Assembly (NCBI RefSeq): GCF_033366695.1
Contig: NZ_JAOBTQ010000001.1
Location: forward strand, 310,001-374,000
Source: Streptomyces sp. SCL15-4
GTDB taxonomy: Bacteria > Actinomycetota > Actinomycetes > Streptomycetales > Streptomycetaceae
Length of the DNA: 64,000 nucleotides
Direction of reading: 5' to 3'
Position numbers and translations under genes: made by a program. Under the pieces are notes generated by a model. The model had not been told where the DNA came from. It worked only from the letters and a program-made list of their open reading frames with translations, and did not search any database. Below, piece after piece: positions 1 through 9,012 of this stretch. The stretch's first letter is position 1, and each line of letters begins with the position of its first letter.

Positions 1-3000
1 CGCGACGACCGCCAGCACCCGGTGGCCGTTGCGGCGGGCGTCCGACAGGCGTTCCAGCAGCACCAGGCCGGCGCCCTCGGCCCAGCTGGTGCCGTCGGCC
101 GCGGCGGCGAAGGGCTTGCTGCGGCCGTCCGCCGCGAGGCCGTGCCGGCGGGAGAACTCGGTGAAGCCCAGCGGTGTCGCCATGATGGTGACACCGCCGG
201 CGAGCGCCAGCGAGCACTCGCCCGCGCGCAGGGCCTGGGCGGCCAGGTGGACGGCGACCAGGGACGACGAGCAGGCGGTGTCCACGGACAGCGCCGGGCC
301 GCGCAGCCCGAGGTGGTAGGCGACCCGGCCGGACGTGACGCTGGTCGCGACGCCGGTGAATAGGTAACCCTCCAGGTCCTCCGGCAGGCCCGGCCCGGTC
401 GCGTAGCCGGACGACCAGACGCCGGTGAACACGCCGGTGTGGCTGCCGCGCAGCGCGGCCGGGTCGATCCCGGCGTGCTCGAACGTCTCCCAGGCCGTCT
501 CCAGCACGAGCCGCTGCTGCGGGTCCATGGCGAGCGCCTCGCGCGGCGAGATGCCGAAGAACGGAGCGTCGAAGCCGGCCACCGCCTCCAGGAACCCGCC
601 CCGGGTGATGTACGTGGTGCCCGCGCCGCGCAGTTCCGGGTCGTACAGGCCGCCCAGGTCCCAGCCGCGGTCGTCCGGGAAGTCGCCGATCGCGTCCACG
701 CCCTCCGCGACGAGCCGCCACAGGTCGTCCGGCGAGGCCACCCCGCCGGGGAAGCGGCAGCCCATGCCCACGATGACGACCGGGTCGTCGTCGTGGGCGG
801 CCGGGGCGGCGGGGGCCGGCCGGTCGCCGGGGCCGGTGCGCAGCCAGTCGATCAGCTCCGCGGGCGTCGGGTGGTCGAAGACGAGGCCGGAGGGGAGTTG
901 CCGGTCCAGGACGACGGCCAGGCGGTTGCGCAGTTCGAGCCCGGTGACCGAGTCAAGGCCGAGGTCCTTGAAGGTGAGTGCGGGATCGATGTCCGCGGGG
1001 TCCTCGTGGCCCAGTACGAGCGCGATCTGCGCGGTGACCACGGCGGCCTCGTCGACCGTGCCGCCCGACTCGGATTCGCCCGTGTCCGTGCCGCCCGTCC
1101 TGGTGTCGCGGGTCTCCGGGCCGCCGTCCGGCCGGCCGGGCGCGGCGGTCCCGGCCGCGTGCGTCCCCGGGCCGGCCGGGGTCCGTCCGCTCGTACCGGC
1201 TGTCGCTCCGGGCAGCCAGTACGAGCGACGCTGGAAGGCGTACGTGGGCAGGTCGACCGGCGCGGCCTCGGCGACGGCCGGGGACCAGTCGACCGGCACG
1301 CCGGCCACGAACAGCCGGGACAGCGCGGTCAGGAAGACGTCCGGTCCGCCCCGGTCGCGGCCCAGCGTGCCGGTGGCGACGCCGGGCCCGCCGGTCCGCT
1401 CGCGGGCCTGTTCCAGACTCTGTTCGAGGGCGGGCAGCAGCACCGGGTGCGGGCTGACCTCGACCACGACGTCGTGCCCGTCCGCGAGCAGCGCGGCGGT
1501 GGCCAGGTCGAAGCGGACCGGCTCGCGCAGGTTGCGGTACCAGTAGCCGGCGTCCAGCTCCGTGGTGTCGTCGAGGAGGCCGCCGGTGACCGCGGAGTAG
1601 TACGGGATGGTGCCCTGCCGCGGCCGCACACCGTCCAGTTCGCTGTGCAGCCGCTCGCGGAGGGCTTCGACGTGCGCGGAATGGGAGGCGTAGTCCACCG
1701 GGACGACGCGGGCGCGGACACCGTCCGCCGCGCAGGACTCGACCAGTTCGGACAGGGCCCGCGTGTCGCCGGACACCACGACCGAGCCGGTGGCGTTGAC
1801 CACGGCGACCGTCAGCGCGCCGTCCCAGCGCGACACGTAGTACTCGGCCCGCTCGGCGGACAGGGCCACGGACACCATGCCGCCCCGGCCGGTCAGCGCC
1901 ACCAGCGCGCGGCTGCGCAGTGCAACGATCCGGGCCGCGTCGGACAGCGACAGCGCGCCCGCGATGTATGCCGCGGCGATCTCGCCCTGCGAGTGCCCGA
2001 CCACCGCGTCGGGCTCGACACCGAAGGAGCGCCACAGTGCCGCCAGAGACACCATCACCGCGAACAGGGCGGGCTGCACGATGTCCACGCGGTCGAGCGG
2101 GGCGCCGTCCAGGACATCGGACAGAGACCAGTCGGTGTACGGGGCCAGGGCCTGGGCGCACTCGTCCATGGCGGCCCGGAAGACGGGGTACGCGGCGTAC
2201 AGCTCCCGGCCCATGCCGGCCCACTGCGCGCCCTGGCCGGGGAACACGAAGACGGTACGGCCCGGGGTGCCGGCCCGGCCGGCGGCGACCTGGGCGGAGT
2301 CGAGCAGGACCGCGCGGTGCGCGAAGCGGGTTCTGGTGGTGGCCAGCGCGTGCGCGACCTCGGCGTCGGTCAGGCCCGGGTGGCTGCGCACGTGTGCGCG
2401 CAGGCGCTCGATCTGCGCTCTTAGCGCCTGCTTGGTCCGCGCCGTGACGATCCACGGCGCCGGCCGGGCCTCGGAGGCGGGCCGCCGGGCCGGCGGCGCG
2501 GCCGGATCGGGTGCCTGCTCGACGATCACGTGCGCGTTGGTGCCGCCCATGCCGAACGACGACACGCCGGCGAGCAACGGAGCGTCCGGCCGCGGCCAGG
2601 GGGTCAGCGCGGTCTGGACCCGCAGCGCCAGTGCGTCGAGAGGAATGCCGGGATGGGGGGTTTCGTGGTTCAGGCTCGGCGGCAGTGCGCGGTGGTACAC
2701 GCTGAGGACGGCCTTGAGCAGACCGACGATGCCCGCGGCGCCTTCCAGGTGGCCGACGTTCGTCTTGGCGGATCCCACGCGCAGGGCGCTGTCGGCATTG
2801 CCCTCGGCGTCGCCGGTCCCGGCCGGGTCGCGGTAGGCCGCCGCGAGGGCGGCGGCCTCGACGGGGTCGCCGACAGCGGTGCCGGTGCCGTGCAGCTCCA
2901 CGTACTGCACATCCGCGGGACGCACGCCGGCGCGGGCCAGTGCCTCGCGGATGACCTGTTCCTGGGCCTGCGCGCTGGGCACGGTCAGGCTCTGTGTGGC

Positions 3001-3780
3001 GCCGTCGTTGTTGACCGCGCTGCCCCGGACGACACCGTAGACGCGGTCCCCGTCGGCCAGGGCCCGGTCCAGCGGTTTCAGGACGAGGAAGGCGCCGCCC
3101 TCGCCGCGGACGAAGCCGTTGGCCCGTGCGTCGAAGGTGAAGCAGCGGTCGTCCGGGGACAGGCCGCCGAACTCCGCCGCGCCCTCCTCGCGTGCGGCGG
3201 TCAGGTTGAGGTTCACCCCGCCGGCCAGGGCGAGCGCCGACTCGCCCCGGCGCAGGCTCTCGACCGCCAGATGCACGGCGACCAGCGCCGACGACTGGGC
3301 CGTGTCGACCGTCATGCTCGGTCCGCGCACACCGAGGAAGTGCGAGACGCGGTTGGCGATGACGCCCCGGCTGGTGCCGGTCAGCGTGTGCGGCGTGATG
3401 TGACCGGGGTAGGCCAGGGACGTGTAGTCCTCCCACATCGAGCCGACGAACACCCCCGTCGGGCCGCCCGTCAGCGTGCTCGGCACGATCCGGGCGTCCT
3501 CCAGGGCCTCCCAGGCGAGTTCGAGCATGAGCCGCTGCTGCGGGTCCATGCCGGCGGCCTCACGGGGGGACACACCGAAGAACGCGGCGTCGAAGCCGTC
3601 CACCTGGTCCAGATAGCCGCCGTGCCGTACGCCCTGCCGGCCCGCGGGCGGCGCGGTGATCGCGTCGGTCCCGGCGCACAGCAGTCGCCAGAACGCCTCC
3701 GGGTCCGGGGCTTTCGGCAGCCTGCCCGCCATTCCGATGACAGCGACACGATCAGCGTCCGAATCCAAGGGGAAGCGCAT
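1..3780 (-). CDS. Modular type I polyketide synthase, KSQ loading module plus start of module 1 (partial)
   Basis: This is the N-terminal part of a giant PKS; the gene leaves the window at its left edge. The ATG at 3780-3778 follows a GAGGTG ribosome site about 8 nt upstream. The first ketosynthase reads VDTAQSSALVAV around 3283-3318, with Gln in place of the active-site Cys. This is the KSQ hallmark of loading modules that decarboxylate an extender unit. It is followed by an acyltransferase (GHSQGE near 1980-2001, YASH near 1680-1697, both typical of methylmalonyl-CoA selection) and an acyl carrier protein (LGLDS near 950). A second ketosynthase has an intact TACSSS (near 280-298). The predicted starter is therefore propionyl made from methylmalonyl-CoA, as in 14- and 16-membered macrolide synthases. 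The domains and motifs are seen directly; the starter is inferred from family rules. No SARP or LuxR cluster regulator is visible beside it. Confidence 0.96.
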   Translation of the reverse strand, partial: MRFPLDSDADRVAVIGMAGRLPKAPDPEAFWRLLCAGTDAITAPPAGRQGVRHGGYLDQVDGFDAAFFGVSPREAAGMDPQQRLMLELAWEALEDARIVPSTLTGGPTGVFVGSMWEDYTSLAYPGHITPHTLTGTSRGVIANRVSHFLGVRGPSMTVDTAQSSALVAVHLAVESLRRGESALALAGGVNLNLTAAREEGAAEFGGLSPDDRCFTFDARANGFVRGEGGAFLVLKPLDRALADGDRVYGVVRGSAVNNDGATQSLTVPSAQAQEQVIREALARAGVRPADVQYVELHGTGTAVGDPVEAAALAAAYRDPAGTGDAEGNADSALRVGSAKTNVGHLEGAAGIVGLLKAVLSVYHRALPPSLNHETPHPGIPLDALALRVQTALTPWPRPDAPLLAGVSSFGMGGTNAHVIVEQAPDPAAPPARRPASEARPAPWIVTARTKQALRAQIERLRAHVRSHPGLTDAEVAHALATTRTRFAHRAVLLDSAQVAAGRAGTPGRTVFVFPGQGAQWAGMGRELYAAYPVFRAAMDECAQALAPYTDWSLSDVLDGAPLDRVDIVQPALFAVMVSLAALWRSFGVEPDAVVGHSQGEIAAAYIAGALSLSDAARIVALRSRALVALTGRGGMVSVALSAERAEYYVSRWDGALTVAVVNATGSVVVSGDTRALSELVESCAADGVRARVVPVDYASHSAHVEALRERLHSELDGVRPRQGTIPYYSAVTGGLLDDTTELDAGYWYRNLREPVRFDLATAALLADGHDVVVEVSPHPVLLPALEQSLEQARERTGGPGVATGTLGRDRGGPDVFLTALSRLFVAGVPVDWSPAVAEAAPVDLPTYAFQRRSYWLPGATAGTSGRTPAGPGTHAAGTAAPGRPDGGPETRDTRTGGTDTGESESGGTVDEAAVVTAQIALVLGHEDPADIDPALTFKDLGLDSVTGLELRNRLAVVLDRQLPSGLVFDHPTPAELIDWLRTGPGDRPAPAAPAAHDDDPVVIVGMGCRFPGGVASPDDLWRLVAEGVDAIGDFPDDRGWDLGGLYDPELRGAGTTYITRGGFLEAVAGFDAPFFGISPREALAMDPQQRLVLETAWETFEHAGIDPAALRGSHTGVFTGVWSSGYATGPGLPEDLEGYLFTGVATSVTSGRVAYHLGLRGPALSVDTACSSSLVAVHLAAQALRAGECSLALAGGVTIMATPLGFTEFSRRHGLAADGRSKPFAAAADGTSWAEGAGLVLLERLSDARRNGHRVLAVVA

Positions 3781-4625
3781 CACATCGACACCTCGTGAGC
3801 CGGGGGATGAAGGGAGCCGGGGTGTTTCCGTAGCAGTGCCGACGGTGCGGTTCCGGCCGCGCGAGCGACCGGATCATCGAGGGCGCGGACAGCCCGGCGA
3901 CCCGGTCGTATCCGTACCCGGACTCGCCCGCGCTTCGGGCGCCTGGATCAGTGGAGCGGTCCTCGAAAGCGACAGCGTTGGCGATCTGCGAGGAAGATGC
4001 GCTGGTCAGCTGAGTGGAGGGGCGGGACGATGATCGGCCCGCCGCGCAGACGAGCATGGCAGCAACATCACGCCATCGCCATAGGCCGGGCGAAGGCTGG
4101 CTCAAACGAAGCACATCACAACGTCATATGCCCGCACGAAAGAGGCACCTTGGCGAGATCCGTCCCGTACTCCATGAAGCGCGTCGCGCCTTGCGGACGG
4201 CCCGTCGCAGTGTCCGCCGACGGATCGGCCGGCGAATCCGCCGGTGAGCCTGCCGGTGCGGTCACGGACGTTCGTCCACGCCCCGCACCGCCACGACCGG
4301 ACCGGGCTCCTGGGCACCATCGACGCCGCCGGTGTCAAGGCCCTAGAATCCCCATTCGCACTCGCGCGGAAAAACGTCCTCGACCGTCATCCGGCCACCC
4401 GGCACCTCCGCACGGCCATCACCACCCGGATCGAGCGAACCGACCACCGGCGCCGCCGACAGCTCCGGATGCACCGTTTGACCCTCATCGACCTCGAGAC
4501 GATCGCGCAGCGCCACCGCCCCCGGCGGCATGAAACCCAGCTGTCACCGATCCGTGCCTCGGTCCCGGCCGTTCACGCCCGGCACCCGCTGCCCGGACCT
4601 GGTGACCTCCAGTCAGGAGGCAGCG
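3781..4625. other. Divergent intergenic region between PKS and P450
   Basis: An 845-bp stretch separates the divergently transcribed PKS gene (minus) and P450 (plus). No open frame here has convincing codon use, a ribosome site or a recognisable product. It must hold both promoters, but I cannot assign -35/-10 boxes with confidence. Confidence 0.6.
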
Positions 4626-5795
4626 ATGCCGGCCACGTTCCCCTTCACCACACCACACCACCTCGACAACGAACCCGAAGCCGAGGCTCTGCTCGCGCAG
4701 GCTCCGGTCGTCCTCGCGACGATGGGTCCGGCAGACGTCTGGCTCGCCCTTTCCTACACGGCGGTGCGCCAGGTCCTGAGCGACAGCCGGTTCAGCCGGG
4801 AGGCGGCCACACTTCCGGGCGGCCCGCTGAAACTGTCCGTCGCCGCCGACCCGTTGCTGGTCACCAGCCTGGACGGCGAGCGCCATGCCCGCCTGCGCAA
4901 GCTGATGTCACAGGCGTTCAGCCCGCGCATGGTCGATCAGCTCGAGCCACGCGTGCAGTCGATCGTGGACTCCTTGCTCGACTCCCTCGATCCCACTGCG
5001 GATCTTGTGGCGGGTCTCTGCGCTCCACTGCCCTTGATGGTCATCTGCGAGCTGCTCGGCGTGCCCTACTCCGAGGCGGAGGCCATCCGCAGGTGGACCA
5101 GGCGGCTGTTCGTCACGGACATCACTCCGGAAGAACTGGGGGCCGCGCAGAGCGAGATGCAGGACTGGCTCGCCGATCTGGTGCGTCAGAAGCGGGCGCG
5201 GCCGGACAACGGGTTGATCTCGGCGATGGTCGCCGCCAACGACGAGGGCGACCATCTCACCGAACCCGAGCTGCTGGCCAACCTCGAGGGCCTGCTGATC
5301 GCCGGCCACGAGACGACCGTCAACCAGCTGGGCAACTCGTTGCTCACCTTGCTGCGCCACCCGGACCAACTCGCGCTGCTGCGCTCGTCACCGGACCTGA
5401 TCGGACCGGCGGTCGACGAACTACTGCGCTACAGCAGGCTTTTCTCCTCGGCCGAGGTCCGGGTCACTACCGAGCCCGTCGCCCTGGAGGGTGTCGAACT
5501 GGGGGCGGGCGAACCGGTGTTGCCGGTCATCGTCGCGGCCAACCGCGACCCCGGTGTGTACCCGGATCCCGGCCGCTTCGACATCACGCGCGAGGGACCG
5601 GCAGCACACCTCGCCTTCGGGCACGGGCCGCACTTCTGCCTCGGCGCGATATTGGCCCGCCGGGAGATGCGGGTGGCGATCGGGTCCGTGGTGAAACGGT
5701 ATCCGGGACTGCGCCTGGCCGTCGACGAGTCCGCGCTCGCCTACGTGCCGGAACTGGTCTTCCGCGGCCTGGAGGCGTTGCCGGTCACTTGGTGA
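4626..5795 (+). CDS. Cytochrome P450
   Basis: A 389-residue soluble bacterial P450 (CYP105/107-like size) that would hydroxylate or epoxidise a small molecule with electrons from a ferredoxin. Seen: the I-helix oxygen-binding motif AGHETT (about residue 223), the ExxR helix ELLR (about residue 264) and the haem loop FGHGPHFCLG with Cys338 as the thiolate ligand. The ATG at 4626 follows CAGGAGGCAGCG, a strong ribosome site, and is preferred to longer in-frame alternatives. It lies 845 bp from the divergent PKS gene and 330 bp before a TetR gene. The neighbourhood suggests tailoring of the polyketide, but nothing in the protein fixes the substrate. No ferredoxin gene is adjacent. Confidence 0.95.
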   Translation: MPATFPFTTPHHLDNEPEAEALLAQAPVVLATMGPADVWLALSYTAVRQVLSDSRFSREAATLPGGPLKLSVAADPLLVTSLDGERHARLRKLMSQAFSPRMVDQLEPRVQSIVDSLLDSLDPTADLVAGLCAPLPLMVICELLGVPYSEAEAIRRWTRRLFVTDITPEELGAAQSEMQDWLADLVRQKRARPDNGLISAMVAANDEGDHLTEPELLANLEGLLIAGHETTVNQLGNSLLTLLRHPDQLALLRSSPDLIGPAVDELLRYSRLFSSAEVRVTTEPVALEGVELGAGEPVLPVIVAANRDPGVYPDPGRFDITREGPAAHLAFGHGPHFCLGAILARREMRVAIGSVVKRYPGLRLAVDESALAYVPELVFRGLEALPVTW

Positions 5796-6124
5796 CCCGT
5801 GGTCTCTGACACCAGCTCTGTTCCGGCGTCGGCAATGACGGACGGGCTCACACCGCGATGCGGCCGGCGACCGTGTCGCGGTGGTCGGAAGGTCCTGGTC
5901 ACCAGCACATGCGAGCCCGCCGCTTCCCGGGCCGGAACCACTCGTTCCCGGCCCGATCGCCGTCCCCGGCACAGCCTGAACCGGGGACCGGGCCCGGCCC
6001 CCGTTCCCGGGTCGATGGCGGACGTGTCGCTCCCGCCCGGAGCGGCGCCGGAGCCGAGCTGACGGAATGACCGGGTCCGCTTGTGAACCTTTTCTAACCA
6101 TACCGATGGGTGTAGTGTCAGAGC
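5796..6124. other. Intergenic region before TetR gene
   Basis: A 329-bp stretch without a supportable gene. Its last 30 bp, less GC-rich than the surroundings, carry the putative promoter and operator of the TetR gene. Confidence 0.5.
6098..6109 (+). promoter_or_regulatory. Candidate operator (CCAT-N4-ATGG) before TetR gene
   Basis: A short inverted repeat with arms CCAT and ATGG and a 4-bp spacer lies 16 bp before the GTG start, in the only A/T-richer patch of this spacer. The position fits autorepression by the TetR protein. The arms are short, so chance occurrence is possible. Confidence 0.3.
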
Positions 6125-6748
6125 GTGACTGTCAAGGACGAGACGATCACCGGCCGGAGCGGCAGGTCGCGCGGGGGGCGGCATCTGACCCCGGCCGGAG
6201 TGAAGATTCTCGAGACCGCGTCCCGGCTCTTCTACGAACAGGGCATCCGCGCCGTCGGCGTGGAGGCGATCGCCGAGGCGGCGCAGGTCACCAAGAAGAC
6301 CCTCTACGACCGCTTCGGCTCGAAGGACGACCTGATCGTCGCCTATCTGCGGGCCCGTGACGGCCTGTGGCGTTCGACTCTGGTGAAGCACGTCAACAGC
6401 CACGACGGGCCGCCCGGCGAGAAGATCCTGGCCACGTTCGGCGCGCTGCGCGACTGGATGCGCGAGCGCAGTCAGCTCAGGGGCTGTGCCTTCATCAACG
6501 CCGCCGTGGAACTGCCCGAGAACCACCCGGGCCGCGAGGTGGCCCGCGACCAGAAGGCGTGGCTCCTCGCGTACCTGGAGGACCTGGCGGCCGAGGCGGG
6601 CGCCGAGGACCCGGCGGCACTGGCCGCGCAGGTGCTGATCCTGCACGAGGGCGCCTGCGTCACCCAGTCCATGCGATCGGTGGAACAGGCGATCGACCGT
6701 GCCGAACAGATGGCCGCCGTCCTGCTGGAGCGATCGCTCACCCGGTGA
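6125..6748 (+). CDS. TetR/AcrR family transcriptional regulator
   Basis: A 207-residue TetR-type repressor. The N-terminal domain (about residues 20-70) contains the helix-turn-helix, visible as VEAIAEAAQVTKKTLYDRFG. The remainder is the all-helical ligand-binding and dimer domain. The GTG at 6125 starts the frame. No strong ribosome site is visible, so leaderless translation is possible, since the presumed promoter is only a few bases upstream. The ligand is unknown. Neighbours are a P450 upstream in the same direction (330-bp gap) and a convergent NB-ARC regulator downstream, so the P450 is a reasonable but unproven target. Confidence 0.93.
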   Translation: MTVKDETITGRSGRSRGGRHLTPAGVKILETASRLFYEQGIRAVGVEAIAEAAQVTKKTLYDRFGSKDDLIVAYLRARDGLWRSTLVKHVNSHDGPPGEKILATFGALRDWMRERSQLRGCAFINAAVELPENHPGREVARDQKAWLLAYLEDLAAEAGAEDPAALAAQVLILHEGACVTQSMRSVEQAIDRAEQMAAVLLERSLTR

Positions 6749-6874
6749 CGCTCCCTGACGGACGCTGACGGCTCGGTCGGCCTGGACCGGGCGCTCCCGG
6801 CCCGGCGGAGCGGCGGGACCGGCGCCTTGCGCCGCGGGCCGGACCGGCCGTGTGGCCGTGTGGCGGGGACGGGT

Positions 6875-8200
6875 TCAGGCGACCAGTGACGAGACGGAGC
6901 GTGTGGACGGCGCCGGGCGGGGGGCGTCCACCGGGCACGGCGCGGCGCGCTCCGGCTCTCCGTCCAGTCTCCGCGACAGGTCGGCGGCGTAGGCGCGCAG
7001 CAGGCCGGGCAGGTGGTAGTGGCGCTCGTCGCGGTGCCGGATGAGGTGTGCGCCGGCGAGACGGTGCAGCAGGCGCATGGCCTCGTCCTTGCTGACGCCC
7101 GCTGTCGCCGCGGTGTCCGCCGCGTCGAACCGGCCGCCGGGAAGGCGGCCGAGCAGCCGGAACACCCGTGCGCTCGGCTCGTCCAGCGTCCGGTACGAGG
7201 CGTCGAACGCGTCCCGCAGTGTCATGTCACCGGCGGCCAGGTTCAACCGCGCGCGCTCGGACTCGAGTTCGGCGGCGAGAGGACGGGCGCTCGGGTGCTG
7301 CCGGCTGACGACGTGTTCGGTGGCCAGTGCGAGCGCCAGGGGCAGGTGTCCGCAGCGCTCGGCCAGGACGTCCACCGCGTCGGGCGCGGCGTCGGCACGC
7401 GCCTCGCCGATGGCCGACCGGATCAGCGTGGCGGACTCGGCCGGGCACAGCTCCGTCACGGGCAGGGAGACGGCGTCGACCCGGCACATGAGGCCGGGCA
7501 GGGCCGTCCGGCTGGTCACCACCACGGCACAACCCGGGGAGGCGGGTAGCAGGGGGAGCACCTGCCGGGCGTCCGCGGCGTTGTCCAGCACCAGCAGCAT
7601 CGCGCGGCCGTGCAGGTAGGAACGGAAGGTCGCCGCTCGCTGGCCCAGTCCCGCCGGTATGCGTTCGGCGGGCACGCCGACGGCCAGGAGCAGGTCCTTC
7701 AGGACGTCGACCGGAGCGGCCGCGGTACCGGGCCCGATGCCCTGGAGGTCGGCGAAGAGCTGTCCGTCGGCGAAGTGGCCGTCGCTCACCGCCTGGTGTG
7801 CCCAGTGGACCGCCAGCGTGCTCTTGCCCACGCCCGGCGGACCGTGGACGACCGCGACGGGTACCGCCAGGGACCGCTCGTGGCCCCGCCGCAGCTCGTC
7901 CAGGCGATCCATGAGGTCCCGGCGGCCCACGAAGATCCGCTTGGCCACCGGGAGCTGGGCGGGCCGGACCCAGCCCTGGCGCTGGCGGGCGGCCGCCTCA
8001 AGGGCCGACGCGATGGCGGTGAACGTGTCGCCCGTGCCGAGCGCCCGGTCGCAGGCCTCGGCGAAACCCACTGAGGGCGGGCGTTTGCCGGTCTCGATCC
8101 TGCTGAGGTGGCCGCGGTTGAAGTGGACCCGTTCGGCGAGTTGCGCGAGTGACAGCCCGCGCCGTGTGCGGTGGGACCGCAACAACTGCCCGAATGCCAT
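6875..8200 (-). CDS. XRE helix-turn-helix plus NB-ARC ATPase regulator
   Basis: A 441-residue regulator. An N-terminal XRE-type helix-turn-helix (LRSHRTRRGLSLAQLAERV, then GHLSRIETGKRPPS) is followed by a linker and an NB-ARC/STAND ATPase with P-loop GPPGVGKST (about residues 118-126) and Walker B-like LLVLDNA. The tail is winged-helix-like. It has the architecture of AfsR/SARP-like proteins in which the BTAD domain is replaced by XRE, and it lacks a C-terminal TPR array. The start is ambiguous: the ATG at 8200 begins right at the HTH domain, and the frame is open to an ATG at 8308 without a good ribosome site. The target is unknown. It sits between the PKS/P450 region and the mtn pair. Confidence 0.85.
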   Translation of the reverse strand: MAFGQLLRSHRTRRGLSLAQLAERVHFNRGHLSRIETGKRPPSVGFAEACDRALGTGDTFTAIASALEAAARQRQGWVRPAQLPVAKRIFVGRRDLMDRLDELRRGHERSLAVPVAVVHGPPGVGKSTLAVHWAHQAVSDGHFADGQLFADLQGIGPGTAAAPVDVLKDLLLAVGVPAERIPAGLGQRAATFRSYLHGRAMLLVLDNAADARQVLPLLPASPGCAVVVTSRTALPGLMCRVDAVSLPVTELCPAESATLIRSAIGEARADAAPDAVDVLAERCGHLPLALALATEHVVSRQHPSARPLAAELESERARLNLAAGDMTLRDAFDASYRTLDEPSARVFRLLGRLPGGRFDAADTAATAGVSKDEAMRLLHRLAGAHLIRHRDERHYHLPGLLRAYAADLSRRLDGEPERAAPCPVDAPRPAPSTRSVSSLVA

Positions 8201-8253
8201 GGGAGCGACGGCGCCCGGAGCGCGGCCGGGCCCGTCGTGGGAGGACTGGATGG

Positions 8254-8294
8254 CGGTCAAGCCCTGTGCTGGTTGCCGTAACACGGTCAAGCCC
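8254..8294 (-). repeat. Two direct copies of CGGTCAAGCCC, 30 bp apart
   Basis: An 11-bp sequence occurs at 8254-8264 and 8284-8294, exactly 30 bp start to start (close to three helical turns), directly upstream of the XRE/NB-ARC start. On the minus strand each copy contains TTGACC, a -35-like hexamer. Helically phased direct repeats are typical of SARP-type activator sites, but the repeat also falls inside the possible longer reading frame of the regulator. Confidence 0.5.
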
Positions 8295-8454
8295 CCAGAA
8301 GAAATCATTCGGATCGTCTACGTAGCCTCGCGGAGCCGGTCCGGCGCGGTGGACATGCCGTGCCGTCGACCGGCCGTCCGGTGCGCGTGGGCGCCGCGTC
8401 GGGCCGCTCCGCCGGTCACGGGCGGTCACCCGCACGACCGGGCGGTGGCACCGC

Positions 8455-9012
8455 TCAAGAGGTCGCGAGGAGGTCGTCGAACGAAGGGAAGCGGGCGGCG
8501 ATGCCGTCCGGGAGGAGATGGGGTTCGCCGCCGGTGCGGTCGGCGAGGAAGCGGATCGCGGTGTACCGCGGGCGGGCTCCCGCGTCGAACCAGTGGGCGG
8601 TGCGGGCGGGTACGGACAGCAGGTCCCCGGGGGTGCACAGCACCGCGTGCACCAGGCCTCCGACATGAAGGTAGAAGCAGCCGGCGCCCGCGACGACGAA
8701 GCGCACCAGGTCCTCGTCGTGGCGGTGCTCCGTGCGCGATGTCGCGTCCGGGACCGCGTCCGCCGGGGCTTCGGTCATGCGCGCGACGTCGACGGACCAG
8801 TGGCCGCCCTCCGCCCTGATGTGGGCGATGTGGTGCCGGTAGGCGTGCAGGATGACGGCGTCCTCCGCGTCGGCCGGCACCCTGCGGGCGGCGTGCCAGC
8901 GGGCGAGGCGGACACCGATCCTGAGCAACTGGCCGCGGATGAGGTCGGCGTCGTCGGTCCGCAGCCGTACCGTCTCCGGCCGGTCCTCCGGCATGACCTG
9001 CAACAGCGTCAT
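8455..9012 (-). CDS. mtnD: Acireductone dioxygenase (ARD), methionine salvage
   Basis: A 185-residue cupin of the acireductone dioxygenase family. This enzyme converts 1,2-dihydroxy-3-keto-5-methylthiopentene to 2-keto-4-methylthiobutyrate (Fe form) in the cycle that recycles methylthioadenosine to methionine. Seen: the metal-binding stretch EHRHDEDLVRFVVAG, matching the family HxHxxxExR pattern with Asp in part, then GCFYLH and the late cupin histidine in ARTAHWFD. Its start overlaps the stop of mtnB by 4 nt (ATGA), so the two are translationally coupled. The intervening salvage enzymes (MtnA, MtnC, MtnP) are not in the window and would have to come from elsewhere. Function is inferred from family and gene pairing. 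Confidence 0.88.
   Translation of the reverse strand: MTLLQVMPEDRPETVRLRTDDADLIRGQLLRIGVRLARWHAARRVPADAEDAVILHAYRHHIAHIRAEGGHWSVDVARMTEAPADAVPDATSRTEHRHDEDLVRFVVAGAGCFYLHVGGLVHAVLCTPGDLLSVPARTAHWFDAGARPRYTAIRFLADRTGGEPHLLPDGIAARFPSFDDLLATS

Noticed and set aside
953..3436. An 827-codon open frame on the minus strand within the PKS gene
   Set aside because: It is Arg/Pro/Gly-rich with no domain; the correct PKS frame on the same strand carries all KS, AT and ACP motifs.
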